DNA of 64,000 bases from JANMZO01 sp963763135 (GTDB lineage Bacteria > Actinomycetota > Acidimicrobiia > Acidimicrobiales > JANYDT01): contig CAVXNJ010000010.1 of the NCBI GenBank assembly GCA_963763135.1, positions 62,001 through 126,000 of the forward strand, read 5' to 3'. The notes beneath the pieces are model-generated. The model had not been told where the DNA came from, did no database searches, and worked only from the letters and a program-made list of their open reading frames with translations. Each line of letters starts with the position of its first letter. The stretch's first letter is position 1. Below are positions 42,429-50,417 of the stretch, in pieces. The position numbers were made by a program, and so were the translations under genes.

Positions 42429-43406
42429 ATGAGCCACGCCCCGCTCCCCGACCTGCGCACGCGCACGGCTGGGGAGATCCTCGACGCTTCGATCAAGGTG
42501 TGGGGCGCCAATATCGGTGTTCTCGCGATAGCGGCCGGGGTACTGCTCCTGCCGTTTCAGTTGTTGGGTGCGTGGGTCCTCGACCTGATGCGGCCAACGA
42601 TGTTCGATGAGATCTCGCGGGTTCGTGATCTTGCGGCGACCGGTGTCACCGCGAAATTGAACATCACCCCGCGCATGGCGGTGGCGGTATTGGCTGACTT
42701 CGCAATCGGCTCGATCGGTTGGGTTCTCGTTGCCGCCGCCTGTGCGTTCTTCGTCGCGGAGATCTACGCGACGTCGAGCACCCGAACGGCCGCCGGTCTC
42801 ATGCCGGCGGCCAACGCCACGGCAAAGAGCAAAGCAAATCCGTGGGCGCTCATTCGATTGGTCCTACGACGCGCCCACGTCGTGGCTTCGACCCAGTTGG
42901 CCGTCGTGGTCATCACGTTGCTGATCGGGGTCGCCGTCATAGTGCCGATCGGTGTTCTGGGGGCACTGACCGGGGTCACGGCGTTAGCCGCTGCGTCGAG
43001 CATCGTCGGTTCGATAGCGATGGCGATCGCATACCTCGTGCTCCGTTCGGCGGCCCCTGCGTTGATGTGCGAACACACGGGTGTGGTCGGCACGCTGAAG
43101 CGGTCCGTGGTTCTGGCCAGAAAGAAGCGGCGCTCCGTGGTGGGAGTGTCGGTGATGCTCAGCATTGTCACGAGCATTCCCAACCAGATCATCACCACGA
43201 TGACCCGATCCGGCCTGGCCGCTCTCGGGGGAAACAACACGGCCTTCGACGTGGTGTGGTCCGGTATCGCCCGGTCCGTCGGCGGTGCGTTCTGCACGCC
43301 CATCGCCGGGGTCGGCGCGGTGTATCTCTACTTCTCGTTGCGAATCCACAAAGGCGAGTCGCTCCTGCCGGGCGGTTCGGTCGAACCGGGTAATCCCCCC
43401 GCCTGA
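42429..43406 (+). CDS. Polytopic membrane protein of unknown function (GPDPase membrane-domain-like)
   Basis: A 325-residue protein with about six hydrophobic segments and a short soluble N-terminus containing LRTRTAGEILDASIKVW, a signature shared with DUF-type membrane proteins related to the glycerophosphodiesterase membrane domain. The middle contains paired helices around residues 170-215. No catalytic motif is seen. It stands between the acyl-CoA dehydrogenase pair and the dynamin-like pair. Function unknown. Confidence 0.75.
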   Translation: MSHAPLPDLRTRTAGEILDASIKVWGANIGVLAIAAGVLLLPFQLLGAWVLDLMRPTMFDEISRVRDLAATGVTAKLNITPRMAVAVLADFAIGSIGWVLVAAACAFFVAEIYATSSTRTAAGLMPAANATAKSKANPWALIRLVLRRAHVVASTQLAVVVITLLIGVAVIVPIGVLGALTGVTALAAASSIVGSIAMAIAYLVLRSAAPALMCEHTGVVGTLKRSVVLARKKRRSVVGVSVMLSIVTSIPNQIITTMTRSGLAALGGNNTAFDVVWSGIARSVGGAFCTPIAGVGAVYLYFSLRIHKGESLLPGGSVEPGNPPA

Positions 43407-43477
43407 TCGCCTTCAGACCTTGGTCACTGACACAAGGTGCGCCGCAAAGCGAGAGCCTCCACTACGTTGGGAAGCCT

Positions 43478-45205
43478 GTGACAACGAAGAACTGGCAGAG
43501 CAGCGACGCGTTGCTGGAATCGGCGCGCAGCGTGCGGGCGGAAATCGGTGCGGTGCGGCTTTCACTCGACACACCCGGCAGTGAGGCGGCGCGCAGCCAG
43601 GTCGTCGACATCACCCGGCAACTCGACGACCACATTCTCCCGCGCATCGAGAACCTCGACGCACCCGCCCTCGTGGTGGTCGGTGGTTCAACCGGGGCGG
43701 GCAAATCGTTGATCGTGAACAGCATCGTCGGAAGTGAAGTGTCGCGCTCCGGAGTGATCCGGCCGACCACCCGTTCTCCGGTTCTCGTCCACCACTCCAC
43801 CGATCGAGATTGGTTCTCGCACACGACGATCCTGCCCGAACTGGCCCGGGTCACCGGCCACGTCTCCGACACCAGTACGCCCGGAGAAACCATTCGCGAG
43901 CTTCGGCTCGTGCAGTCGGATTCGCTTCCCGATGGCATCGCTGTTCTCGACGCGCCCGACATCGACTCCATCGACGCGGCCAACCGGGCCATGGCGGCGC
44001 AGCTTCTCGCTGCGGCTGACGTGTGGATCTTCGTCACAACCGCGGCCCGATACGCCGACGCCGTTCCGTGGGGGTTTCTCAACACCGCCCGCGATCGCGG
44101 CACTCCCCTTGTCGTCGTCCTCAACCGGGTTCCGCCGGCCGCTATGGCCGAGATCGAGCCACATCTTCGTCAGCTGCTGAAGGAAAACGGGTTGGCCGAC
44201 GCCACACTGTTTTCGATCGAAGAGCAGAAGTTGGAGTCGACGTTTCTCACCGGTCAAGCGATTGCACCGTTGCGCTCGTGGGTCGAGAGGCTCGGCGCGA
44301 ACGCCGAAGCCCGCTCCGTTATGGTTCGCCAATCGCTTAAGGGTTCAGTAAGTGAACTTATGGTTCGCGCTGCAGTCATCGCAGACACCGCCGACGAGCA
44401 GGCCGGCGTGGTTGCCGGCCTGCGGGAGACGGTAGCTGCGAGTTACGAGCACGCGCACGAACGAATCCGGGCCGACATCGGTGAGGGGGCGGTCCTACGA
44501 GGTGAAGTGCTGGCCCGCTGGGAGGAATTCGTCGGCACCGGCGAGCTCCTGCGCCAACTCCGAACCGGCATCGGTCGGGTGCGAGACAAGATCACAGGTG
44601 TCCTTTCCGGCCGACCCAAAACGTCGGAGAAGCTGACAGCCTCGGTCGAAGGGGTCGTCGAAACACTGATTCGAAACCATGCCGACGAAGCAGCCGCCGC
44701 ATCGCTTGCCGCGTGGCGATCCAACCCGGCGATTGCGTCGTTGCTCGCCGGTCGCACCGACGAGCTCGGTCGTTCTTCCGCAGCGCTGCCGGATCTGACC
44801 GCTCGTGCCGTGCGTGAATGGCAGGGAAGCCTGATGACGCTCGTCCGTACGCAGGGCGCCGATCGTAAGTCCACTGCACGTTTTCTGTCATTCGGCGTCA
44901 ACGGTGTTTCAATGGTCCTTATGGTCCTCGTGTTCTCCCACACCGGCGGACTCACCGGTGGTGAGGTGGCCATCGCCGGCGGCACGAGCGCCGTCGGCCA
45001 CGCGCTGCTCGAATCGCTGCTGGGCGACGACAACCTTCGCCGGCTCGCCTCGAAGGCCCGCGAGGACCTCGACCTTCGGATCACCGAACTTTTCGAATCA
45101 GAAAAGCAACGGTTCTTCGACGCACTCGTTGATGTCGGGGTCGCCGATTCGGGTGGGCGTCCGCTGCGCTCGGCATTACTGAAGCTCCAGGGGGCACTCG
45201 GATGA
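43478..45205 (+). CDS. Dynamin-like GTPase, first of a pair
   Basis: A 575-residue large GTPase. The P-loop is VVGGSTGAGKS (residues about 66-76), G2 is RPTTRSPV, G3 is LDAPDIDSID (DxxG replaced by DAPD), and G4 is VLNRV. Long helical segments follow, with a hydrophobic C-terminal hairpin (about 475-520) that could touch the membrane. Such adjacent GTPase pairs occur across actinobacteria and are compared with bacterial dynamins. GTG start. The stop overlaps an ATG (ATGA) of the next gene. Confidence 0.85.
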   Translation: MTTKNWQSSDALLESARSVRAEIGAVRLSLDTPGSEAARSQVVDITRQLDDHILPRIENLDAPALVVVGGSTGAGKSLIVNSIVGSEVSRSGVIRPTTRSPVLVHHSTDRDWFSHTTILPELARVTGHVSDTSTPGETIRELRLVQSDSLPDGIAVLDAPDIDSIDAANRAMAAQLLAAADVWIFVTTAARYADAVPWGFLNTARDRGTPLVVVLNRVPPAAMAEIEPHLRQLLKENGLADATLFSIEEQKLESTFLTGQAIAPLRSWVERLGANAEARSVMVRQSLKGSVSELMVRAAVIADTADEQAGVVAGLRETVAASYEHAHERIRADIGEGAVLRGEVLARWEEFVGTGELLRQLRTGIGRVRDKITGVLSGRPKTSEKLTASVEGVVETLIRNHADEAAAASLAAWRSNPAIASLLAGRTDELGRSSAALPDLTARAVREWQGSLMTLVRTQGADRKSTARFLSFGVNGVSMVLMVLVFSHTGGLTGGEVAIAGGTSAVGHALLESLLGDDNLRRLASKAREDLDLRITELFESEKQRFFDALVDVGVADSGGRPLRSALLKLQGALG

Positions 45206-45226
45206 GCCTGCTGCGTCCCGGAGCGG

Positions 45227-46843
45227 TTGACAGACGCGGCCGATGCGTTGCAGCGTCGACTCGCCGAACTACGCAACGTCGCCGATCTCGGGACCGGTCG
45301 GTTGCCCGCCGGTGTTGAGGAGCGGGTGGCAACGACCGTTGAGAACGCGTCGGCCCGACTCGGTCACGGCACGAGTCATACGGTCGTGGCTCTGGCGGGT
45401 GCGACGGGCAGTGGAAAGTCGTCGTTGTTCAACGCGATCGTGGGCGAGGAACTGGCTCCGTCGAGCCCACGCCGCCCGACCACTTCCATCGCCCGCGCCG
45501 CGATCTACGGCGACGGCGCCGAGGCGCTCCTCGACTGGTTGGAGATCACCCAGCGTCATCGCATTTCGAGCACCGGCGACGAACTGGATGGGCTGATCCT
45601 TCTTGACCTTCCCGACCATGACTCGACCGCGGCGACGCACCGGGCCGAGGTGGAGCGGCTAGTAGCGGTGGTCGACGTGTTCTGCTGGGTGGTTGATCCG
45701 CAGAAGTACGCCGACGCTGCGCTGCACGACGACTACATCCAACGATTCGCCGGTCATGGCGCCGTCACGCTCGTGGCACTGAACCAGGTCGATCTTCTCG
45801 ATGCCGAAGCTAAGCGCGCATGTCTTGCCCACCTTGGAACGCTGCTGACCGAAGACGGACTGGTCGGCATGCGCGTCGTGGCGACGTCAGCCCTCACTGG
45901 TGAAGGAGTTCCGGAGCTTCGACGCGAATTGGCGGCACGCACCGCGGAGCGCCGAGCGATCGTGCGTCGCCTCGATGCCGACCTCGACTGGTTGGCTGGT
46001 GATCTGTTCAGCGCGGTGGGCGATACGACCCCCCGGTCAGTGTCCAACGACGCCCGCGACGCGCTGGTGGAAGCGGCAGCGAAAGTCGCCGGAGTCGACA
46101 TCGTGGCGGAAGCCACCGGAGCTGCGTACCGACACCGGTCGAGTTCCGTCGCCGGCTGGCCGCCGGTGCGCTGGGTCCGCAAGCTGCGACCTGATCCGTT
46201 GAAACGCCTCGGCATACATCGTGCGTCCGCAGATGATTCCGCAGGGACCGCGGGTGATGGCACCGTTTCCGTTCGCCGCACATCGCTTCCCACCCCGGCG
46301 CCCGGCGCCGATGTAGCGCTCGCCTCAGCCGGTCGCAATCTGGCCGCCACCGTGTCGAAGGACCTTCCCACTCTGTGGCGTGAACGGCTCGACCAGAGCG
46401 TTTCCACGAACGTCGCCGGCCTGAATGGTCACCTCGATGCCAGCATCGCAACGGGCGACATTGCCGTCGATCCGGCCCGTTGGTGGACACTCGCCGGGAT
46501 CGGGCAACGGGTCGTCACTGCGGCCTTGGCCGTGGGGCTTATCTGGCTCGGCGTGCTGTTCGTCCTCGACTGGTTCCACGTTCCCGATCCGCCGCTTCCG
46601 AAGGTCAACGGTTGGCCGTTGCCCACGCTTCTTGCAATCGGCGGTGGACTCATCGGTTTGGCCATCGCGGCGTTAAGTCGGCGACTCGCCGCCATCGGCG
46701 CGCGCCACCGGACCCAGGTCACTCGCGCCGCCCTCACGAAGGGCGTGGCGAAAGTGGTCGATGCCGAGGTCATCGGGCCGGTCAACGCGGAACTCGACAC
46801 GATGCAACAGTTGAGCGACGCCGTCCGCAAGTTCCAACGGTGA
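45227..46843 (+). CDS. Dynamin-like/YfjP-type GTPase, second of a pair; frame break near start
   Basis: A 538-residue membrane GTPase: P-loop LAGATGSGKSSL (about 54-65), G2 RPTTS, G3 LLDLPDHDS and G4 ALNQVD, followed by a helical region and two membrane helices near the C-terminus (about 425-450 and 460-480). The start is uncertain. The only in-frame start after the last stop is TTG at 45227 with poor spacing, whereas an ATG at 45202, coupled ATGA-style to the previous gene, runs into this frame if one C of the CCC at about 45217-45219 is removed (giving MSLLRPERLTDAADAL). A one-base insertion or sequence error is therefore likely. Confidence 0.85.
   Translation: MTDAADALQRRLAELRNVADLGTGRLPAGVEERVATTVENASARLGHGTSHTVVALAGATGSGKSSLFNAIVGEELAPSSPRRPTTSIARAAIYGDGAEALLDWLEITQRHRISSTGDELDGLILLDLPDHDSTAATHRAEVERLVAVVDVFCWVVDPQKYADAALHDDYIQRFAGHGAVTLVALNQVDLLDAEAKRACLAHLGTLLTEDGLVGMRVVATSALTGEGVPELRRELAARTAERRAIVRRLDADLDWLAGDLFSAVGDTTPRSVSNDARDALVEAAAKVAGVDIVAEATGAAYRHRSSSVAGWPPVRWVRKLRPDPLKRLGIHRASADDSAGTAGDGTVSVRRTSLPTPAPGADVALASAGRNLAATVSKDLPTLWRERLDQSVSTNVAGLNGHLDASIATGDIAVDPARWWTLAGIGQRVVTAALAVGLIWLGVLFVLDWFHVPDPPLPKVNGWPLPTLLAIGGGLIGLAIAALSRRLAAIGARHRTQVTRAALTKGVAKVVDAEVIGPVNAELDTMQQLSDAVRKFQR
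45810..45823. repeat. Intragenic GCGCGC palindrome, site 7
   Basis: CTAAGCGCGCATGT inside the second GTPase gene; one mismatch to the core (A to G near the right end). Confidence 0.45.
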
Positions 46844-46947
46844 CCCTCTAGCCCCGCACCCGTATCCGACGGTTGTCGATTCTGTGTCACGATTTCGAAA
46901 TTGTGACGTCGCAAAATCGACAACGAGGCGGGAAACCGACAGCGGGC

Positions 46948-47589
46948 GTGTGGAGTGTCTCGCTGATGTTCGTAATCGCGTTGGGTGGTCTAGGTGCCAT
47001 CGCTCCGGTTCGGGCCGAACTTGCCTTCCCGCAATCGGCACGTGCCGCCATCGAACGAACGTGCTCGTTGCCGGTGGTCTCAAACGCGGGGCCGTGGTCG
47101 CTGAAGGGGCGTCGGCTGGCCACTGGCATTTCCTGGACGGACGGCGCTGACCGGGCGTGTTTCGTGGTGGTGGAGGTCAGCGGTTCCGGCAGCAGAACCT
47201 CGAGTCGGGTCATTGTGAAAACGACGATCGACTCCGGTTACTCGCTTCGCTACGACGAACGTTACGCACCCGGCCTCCGTTCAGACATCGTGCGACTTCC
47301 TGACGGCACGATCGGCATCGTCGTTGAGACCCCGCAGATGAACGAGTCAGGCGGGGGCGGCACCCAAACGGCAATCTGGCGGCTGAAGGGCACACGACTG
47401 ACGAACGTCTTCGCTCAGATCCTGGACGGCTCGACCACCATCAACGAGGCGACGGAATCACCCTGTTCATCCGGTGCAGCGCTTGGCGTCGTCACGGTGA
47501 AAGGGGTCTGGACCCTGAAGGTCAGCTCGTGCACCAACGGGGTGACCGCGGAGCAGACCTTCCGCTTCGATGGCACCCGCTTCCGTTGA
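46948..47589 (+). CDS. Secreted protein of unknown function
   Basis: A protein of about 213 residues with a signal peptide (hydrophobic MFVIALGGLGAIAP, then a VRA-type cleavage site) and a beta-rich mature part with two pairs of Cys (RTCSLP, DRACFVV, SPCSSG, SSCTNG) that could form disulfides. No family recognised. The GTG at 46948 is chosen because it precedes the signal peptide; ATG 46966 is an alternative. It is followed by a strong double-stem hairpin. Confidence 0.6.
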   Translation: MWSVSLMFVIALGGLGAIAPVRAELAFPQSARAAIERTCSLPVVSNAGPWSLKGRRLATGISWTDGADRACFVVVEVSGSGSRTSSRVIVKTTIDSGYSLRYDERYAPGLRSDIVRLPDGTIGIVVETPQMNESGGGGTQTAIWRLKGTRLTNVFAQILDGSTTINEATESPCSSGAALGVVTVKGVWTLKVSSCTNGVTAEQTFRFDGTRFR

Positions 47590-47593
47590 CAGA

Positions 47594-47636
47594 TTGTGGA
47601 GGAAAACCCACGCCGAGCGTGGGAAATCCTCCACAA
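47594..47636. terminator. Double-stem terminator hairpin
   Basis: Outer stem TTGTGGAGGA/TCCTCCACAA (47594-47603 with 47627-47636) encloses an inner stem CCCACGC/GCGTGGG (47607-47613 with 47617-47623). It separates the secreted protein from the convergent monooxygenase gene. Confidence 0.7.
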
Positions 47637-47645
47637 CCCGAAGGG

Positions 47646-50249
47646 TCAGACCCCGGCGGACACGGCCGCGAAGAAGCCAGCCAGGCCCTCGGCGAGTCGG
47701 GCGCGAACTGCGGCGCCCGACGGCAGCGCATCGACCGCAGGAACCGAGGTGTGCACATGGCCGTGGGCGCGGATGTGCTGCACCGGAACGCCAGCCGCTT
47801 CCAGCGCCGCGGCGTAGGCGTCGCCTTCATCACGGAGCGGGTCGAACTCGCACGTGGCAATGACCGCGGGCGGAAGGCCTGTAAGGCTTTCGGCCCGCAG
47901 CGGTGACGCCTTCGGGTCATTGCGATCCGCCTCGTCGATGTAGTGATCCATGAACCACTTCATCAGTGCGGCAGTGAGGACGAAACCGTCGCCGTTGGCC
48001 CGATACGAATCTGTCGACATGGAGCAATCGGTGACCGGTGTGAGCAGCATCTGACCGGCAATCCGAGGACCACCGGCATCGCGGGCGAGCTGACACACGA
48101 CGGCCGCGAGGTTGCCACCGGCACTCCAGCCGGCGACCGCTAGTTGGCCCGGAATGCCACCAAGCGACGCCGCGTTGTCGGCCACCCACTTGAGTGCGGC
48201 GAACGCGTCGTCGGCAGCAGCGGGGAAACGGGCTTCGGGCGCATGGCGGTAGTCGACTGACACAATGATCGCTCCGGAGCGGACACAAAGGTCACGACAG
48301 AAGGGGTCGTCGGAATCCTGGCTACCCAGGACCCAGCCACCACCGTGGTAGTACACGACGACCGGATGCGGACCGGGCGTCGCCGGCCGGTACAGCCGAT
48401 AGTTGAGGTCACCGGCGGCCCCGGGGAGCGTGCCGTCGACGATCTCGCCGACCTCGGGCCCGGGCGGACGCTGACCCGACATCGCGTTGGAGAACGCGCG
48501 CGCATCGGCGGGCGGCATCGAATCCAGCGGAGGAAGACCGAGGGAGCCCATCATTTCCAGAAGGATCATCACGTCAGGCTGGAGCGGCTGCACGATCTCG
48601 TCGATCACCTTGACGTCGTTGGCCCCGCGGCGTTCGAAGCCAACGTAACCCCGCCCGGCGACGTCGTCGCAGACCGCGCGATAGCGGCCCACCCCGCCCG
48701 GATAGGGCAGAAACACGCGGGGCTTCCCCGGAACGTTCGCTCCCATGTACCAGGAGTTGGCCTGGGGCATCAGGGTGAGGTTCGCAAAATCATTGACGTG
48801 CTGAACCCAACCGTTGACGGCGTTGTCGATGGGCTCGATCGTGTCGAAACCATCTGCGCGCAGATTAACGATGCAATCGGCGATCCAGTCAACGTGCTGC
48901 TCGATCGACACGATCATGTTCGACAGCACCGACGGACTGCCCGGGCCCGTGACCATGTACAGGTTCGGGAAGCCTTTTGCCATGAGGCCGAGGTACGTGA
49001 GCGGTCCGGCCGACCAGGCTTCTTTCAAGGTGAGTCCGTCGCGACCCTCGATGTCGACACTGACGATAGCGCCGGTCATGGCATCGAAGCCGGTGGCGAA
49101 CACGATTGCGTCGAACTCCAGCTTCTCGTCGACGAGGTCGACGCCGGTCTCGGTGATCGTCGAGATCGGATGGGCCCGGAGGTCGACCAGGCGGACGTGC
49201 GGCAGGTTGTAGGTAACGTAGTAGTCGGTGTCGACACACAGACGCTTGGTGCCGATCGGATAGTCCTTTGGACACAGCACTTCAGCCGTGACCGGATCCT
49301 TCACCGCCGCGCGGATCTTGTTTCGCACGAACTCGGCGATGAGCTCATTGGCGGCGGCGTTGGAGACGTGGTCCATGTAGCAGCTCAGGAACTCGATGAT
49401 TCCGCCCTCGGCCCAGGCCTGCTCGTACCTCGCCATCCGCTCGTCATCCGAAACACTAAGCGCGCTTACCGTACTCAGAGGAACGGGAACACCGCCACCG
49501 GAGAGGCGAGCCTCCTGTCGGTAGCCCGCCGGATCCTTGGCGATAGCCGAACGCTTGTCGTCGGGCACCGGGCCGTTGTAGGCCGGGATCGAGAAGTTCG
49601 GTGTCCGCTGGAACACCGTCAGCTGTGATGCCTGCTTCGCGATGATCGGGATCGACTGGATCGCCGACGATCCGGTTCCGATGACCGCAACGCGCTTTCC
49701 GGTGAAGTCGACACCCTCATGCGGCCAACGACTCGTGAAGTAGACCTCGCCCTTGAACCGGTCGGTTCCGTTGATGTCGACCTCTTTCGGCACCGAGAGA
49801 CAGCCGGTCGCCATCACGTAGTGGTGGCACGTGATGTCTTCGCCGTTCGACGTGTGCAGTTGCCAGCGCGACGAAGCGGCGTCCCATTTCGCCGACTCGA
49901 CCCGCGTGTCGAAGTCGATGTCACGGCGGAGGTCGTACTTGTCGGCCACGAACTGGGCGTAGCGAAGGATCTCCGGCTGTGGCGCGTACTTTTCCGTCCA
50001 CTGCCATTCGGTCGCCAGATCAGGATCGAAGCTGTACGAGTAGTCGAGGCTCTGCACGTCGCAGCGCGCCCCGGGATAGCGGTTCCAGTACCACGTGCCG
50101 CCGACGTCGCCTCCGGCCTCGAGCACCCGGGTCGACAACCCGAGAGCCCGCATGCGGTGCAGCAGGTACATTCCCGCAAACCCGGCGCCAACAACGACTA
50201 CTTCAAAATCTCTCGACGGTCCAGAACCTGATCCGGCTTCCAGCGACAT
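47646..50249 (-). CDS. Baeyer-Villiger-type flavin monooxygenase fused to an alpha/beta-hydrolase esterase
   Basis: An 867-residue two-enzyme fusion. Residues 1-540 are a flavin monooxygenase: FAD motif VVGAGFAGMYLL (about 20), the type I BVMO segment GTWYWNRYPGARCD, the NADP motif VIGTGSSAIQ and the fingerprint FKGEVYFTSRWP (about 164), where the usual His is Phe. From about 600 an HSL-type esterase follows: oxyanion YYHGGGWVLG (about 633), nucleophile GWSAGGN (about 706), Asp in DPLRDEG (about 800) and His in HGHVHTS (about 830). A ketone-to-ester step followed by ester cleavage in one chain is inferred. The ATG at 50249 has GAGGGG upstream. Two GCGCGC palindromes lie inside. Confidence 0.92.
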   Translation of the reverse strand: MSLEAGSGSGPSRDFEVVVVGAGFAGMYLLHRMRALGLSTRVLEAGGDVGGTWYWNRYPGARCDVQSLDYSYSFDPDLATEWQWTEKYAPQPEILRYAQFVADKYDLRRDIDFDTRVESAKWDAASSRWQLHTSNGEDITCHHYVMATGCLSVPKEVDINGTDRFKGEVYFTSRWPHEGVDFTGKRVAVIGTGSSAIQSIPIIAKQASQLTVFQRTPNFSIPAYNGPVPDDKRSAIAKDPAGYRQEARLSGGGVPVPLSTVSALSVSDDERMARYEQAWAEGGIIEFLSCYMDHVSNAAANELIAEFVRNKIRAAVKDPVTAEVLCPKDYPIGTKRLCVDTDYYVTYNLPHVRLVDLRAHPISTITETGVDLVDEKLEFDAIVFATGFDAMTGAIVSVDIEGRDGLTLKEAWSAGPLTYLGLMAKGFPNLYMVTGPGSPSVLSNMIVSIEQHVDWIADCIVNLRADGFDTIEPIDNAVNGWVQHVNDFANLTLMPQANSWYMGANVPGKPRVFLPYPGGVGRYRAVCDDVAGRGYVGFERRGANDVKVIDEIVQPLQPDVMILLEMMGSLGLPPLDSMPPADARAFSNAMSGQRPPGPEVGEIVDGTLPGAAGDLNYRLYRPATPGPHPVVVYYHGGGWVLGSQDSDDPFCRDLCVRSGAIIVSVDYRHAPEARFPAAADDAFAALKWVADNAASLGGIPGQLAVAGWSAGGNLAAVVCQLARDAGGPRIAGQMLLTPVTDCSMSTDSYRANGDGFVLTAALMKWFMDHYIDEADRNDPKASPLRAESLTGLPPAVIATCEFDPLRDEGDAYAAALEAAGVPVQHIRAHGHVHTSVPAVDALPSGAAVRARLAEGLAGFFAAVSAGV
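48852..48865. repeat. Intragenic GCGCGC palindrome, site 8
   Basis: ATCTGCGCGCAGAT, a perfect 14-bp palindrome inside the monooxygenase-esterase gene. Confidence 0.6.
49456..49469. repeat. Intragenic GCGCGC palindrome, site 9
   Basis: CTAAGCGCGCTTAC inside the monooxygenase-esterase gene, core fit exact, 604 bases from site 8. Confidence 0.55.
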
Positions 50250-50417
50250 GGCATTCCCCTCATACAGCGTTGGCAAAAACGACGTGAGTTGGAATTCTTA
50301 CCAGACCCGGTGAAATAGGGCACATCGTGTGTCGTTAACCAAAGTTCGTCCTGGTCGACTGTCGCGCCGCTGGTTCCAAGGTTGCGCTACGAACCGAATG
50401 CGAACGCGGCATACGCA

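Noticed and set aside
48345..49628. Open frame on the + strand over the monooxygenase fusion
   Set aside because: Antisense to a gene with clear enzymatic motifs; no start context and no domain.
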